Below are positions 6,465-6,974 of a DNA stretch of 6,974 bases, piece by piece. The stretch comes from JACPSX01 sp035288405 [NCBI: bacterium]. GTDB taxonomy: Bacteria; JACPSX01. The stretch spans positions 1 through 6,974 of the forward strand of contig DATEAK010000277.1 in assembly GCA_035288405.1 (NCBI GenBank). The letters run 5' to 3'. Below the pieces are notes generated by a model that was given only the letters and a program-made list of their open reading frames with translations, did no database searches and was not told the origin of the DNA. The stretch's first letter is position 1. Every line of letters begins with the position of its first letter. The translations under genes and the position numbers were made by a program.

Positions 6465-6524
6465 TAATCAGAATCTTTTTAAATCCTTTGAAAAACTAGA
6501 AGAGGATTGGATAGAAAGAACTTA
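6465..6524 (+). other. Short AT-rich spacer before the epimerase gene
   Basis: Sixty bases with T and A runs. AGAAAG at 6513-6518 is a weak ribosome binding candidate, six bases before the ATG at 6525; a longer AGAGGA at 6501-6506 is too far away. TTGAAA (6488-6493) and TAGAAA (6512-6517), 18 bases apart, resemble a promoter, but transcription would then begin at the start codon. AATCC/GGATT (6482-6486 with 6504-6508) is too short with too long a loop to be a convincing terminator. Confidence 0.4.
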
Positions 6525-6974
6525 ATGCCGGAGAAAAAGTCGATCTTGATCACGGGAGGCACGGGCCTGGTCGGCTCTCATGCCGCGGCTTATCTGCAAG
6601 AGCGCGGGGAGAAAGTAGTTGTTTTTGACGTCGCGCTCAACGAGCGCCAGCTTGCTCTCGTCGGAATTCAGGACAAAGTCACTGCGGTGCGCGGGGATAT
6701 TCTCGATTTCCCTTTTTTCCTGGAAACCTTGCAGAAATACAATGTGGGGAGAGTCGCTCACCTGGCGGCGTATATCGGAGAAGAAGTGGACCGCCGACCC
6801 TTCGCGGGATTTCAAGTAAGTCTGATGGGGACAGCCCGCGTTTTGGAAGCGGCCCGTCTGCTGAAGCTCGATCGTGTGGTTCTCGGCAGTTCGGGGACGG
6901 TCTGTTATGGAAACATCAAAGAGTGGGGGAGCCGCCCCGTACATGGACATTTCCCGGATTCGCAAGGAACTGGG
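6525..6974 (+). CDS. NAD-dependent epimerase/dehydratase (extended SDR), partial and probably frame-disrupted
   Basis: N-terminal Rossmann half of an extended short-chain dehydrogenase/reductase, the class that epimerises, dehydrates or oxidises nucleotide sugars and related compounds with NAD(P). The open frame runs for 150 residues to the window edge. Seen: SILITGGTGLVGSHAA with the G-x-x-G-x-x-G loop (11-17), an acidic residue ending strand 2 (VVVFD, Asp35) suggesting NAD rather than NADP, RGDILD (56-61), VAHLAA (77-82), the VSLMGTARVLEAAR helix (98-111; usually VN..GT) and VVLGSSGTVCYG (118-129), which has an extra Cys compared with the common SS..VYG. The catalytic YxxxK is not in the visible part. 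From about 6925 the frame loses family character, whereas the +1 frame gives a C-terminal SDR motif (see 6928-6974). The ATG at 6525 places the Rossmann loop at the usual distance. It could be an intact gene with an unusual insert, a deleted pseudogene, or a sequence or assembly artefact at the end. Confidence 0.8.
   Translation, partial: MPEKKSILITGGTGLVGSHAAAYLQERGEKVVVFDVALNERQLALVGIQDKVTAVRGDILDFPFFLETLQKYNVGRVAHLAAYIGEEVDRRPFAGFQVSLMGTARVLEAARLLKLDRVVLGSSGTVCYGNIKEWGSRPVHGHFPDSQGTG
6928..6974 (+). pseudogene. +1-frame fragment with an SDR C-terminal motif
   Basis: From 6928 the frame one base ahead of the epimerase frame reads GAAPYMDISRIRKELG. The D-I-S-R-x-R-x-E-L-G phrase is characteristic of the C-terminal region of many extended SDR epimerases, where it normally falls about 260-290 residues into the protein; here it would be near residue 138. 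Dropping one G from the five-G run at 6925-6929 fuses it in frame to the upstream SDR half as KEWGAAPYMD. Its codons (GCC, CCG, TAC, ATC-type, CTG) match the GC-rich neighbours better than the codons of the original frame do. Confidence 0.5.

Larger units (their letters stand above)
5373..6524. other. AT-rich block, probable laterally acquired segment
   Basis: Base composition drops sharply after the hyuA stop: two sample lines inside this block count 43% and 38% GC, against 63% in a hyuA sample line. GC-preferring codons return in the gene starting at 6525. The block holds one gene plus about 90 bases before it and 60 after it. I see no transposase, integrase, tRNA, long terminal repeats or clear target duplication at its edges. 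The only shared edge string is TAGAAA (5370-5375 and 6512-6517), too short to count. Confidence 0.6.

Noticed and set aside
6488-6517. TTGAAA/TAGAAA promoter for the epimerase
   Set aside because: The 18-base spacing and partial -10 match are weak, and transcription would start at about the ATG; AT-rich spacers give such matches by chance.
6522-6965. Minus-strand open frame opposite the epimerase (147 codons)
   Set aside because: The plus strand has unmistakable Rossmann motifs; the minus frame has none and starts inside the disputed end.

Overview
The window looks like a piece of bacterial chromosome of moderately high GC: hand-counted sample lines in the large genes give about 60% GC. It carries a catabolic or transport-type gene set. 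Lipoprotein-like NMT1 substrate-binding proteins, hydantoinase/oxoprolinase pairs, Thermus-type ferredoxins and extended SDR enzymes in one neighbourhood fit soil or groundwater lineages with many small-molecule catabolic islands, for example uncultivated Deltaproteobacteria- or Rokubacteria-like groups. I cannot fix the taxon from sequence alone.

Layout: (1) 1-938 (+), the 3' part of an ABC-transporter substrate-binding protein of the NMT1/SsuA/TauA class, cut by the window edge close to its signal-peptide cleavage site. (2) 939-1012, a short convergent gap with two inverted repeats. (3) 1013-1315 (-), a small seven-iron type ferredoxin with a good Shine-Dalgarno sequence. (4) 1316-1590, a divergent regulatory region with candidate promoters for both directions and a possible 14-codon leader ORF. 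(5) 1591-3324 and 3321-5372 (+), a hydantoinase B/oxoprolinase gene followed by a hydantoinase A/oxoprolinase gene, overlapping as ATGA, the reverse of the common A-then-B order. (6) 5373-6524, an AT-rich block (about 40% GC in sample lines) holding one DUF3800 gene, which looks like an acquisition within or at the end of the GC-rich gene set. (7) 6525-6974 (+), the start of an extended short-chain dehydrogenase/NAD-dependent epimerase. Its last about 45 bases read much better in the +1 frame, where a C-terminal family motif appears too early, so the gene is probably disrupted or the sequence end is chimeric.

How the genes may work together: the binding protein could feed a small organic compound to a transporter whose permease and ATPase lie upstream. 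HyuB and HyuA should form a cytosolic ATP-dependent enzyme acting on a lactam/hydantoin ring or carboxylating a ketone; the substrate cannot be told. The ferredoxin could serve an oxidoreductase outside the window. The DUF3800 protein has no visible connection to this metabolism. The most interesting points are the compositionally foreign DUF3800 gene, the disrupted epimerase beside it, and departures from family-typical motifs in HyuB, HyuA and the ferredoxin. I found no tRNA, rRNA, CRISPR array, transposase or recognisable riboswitch.
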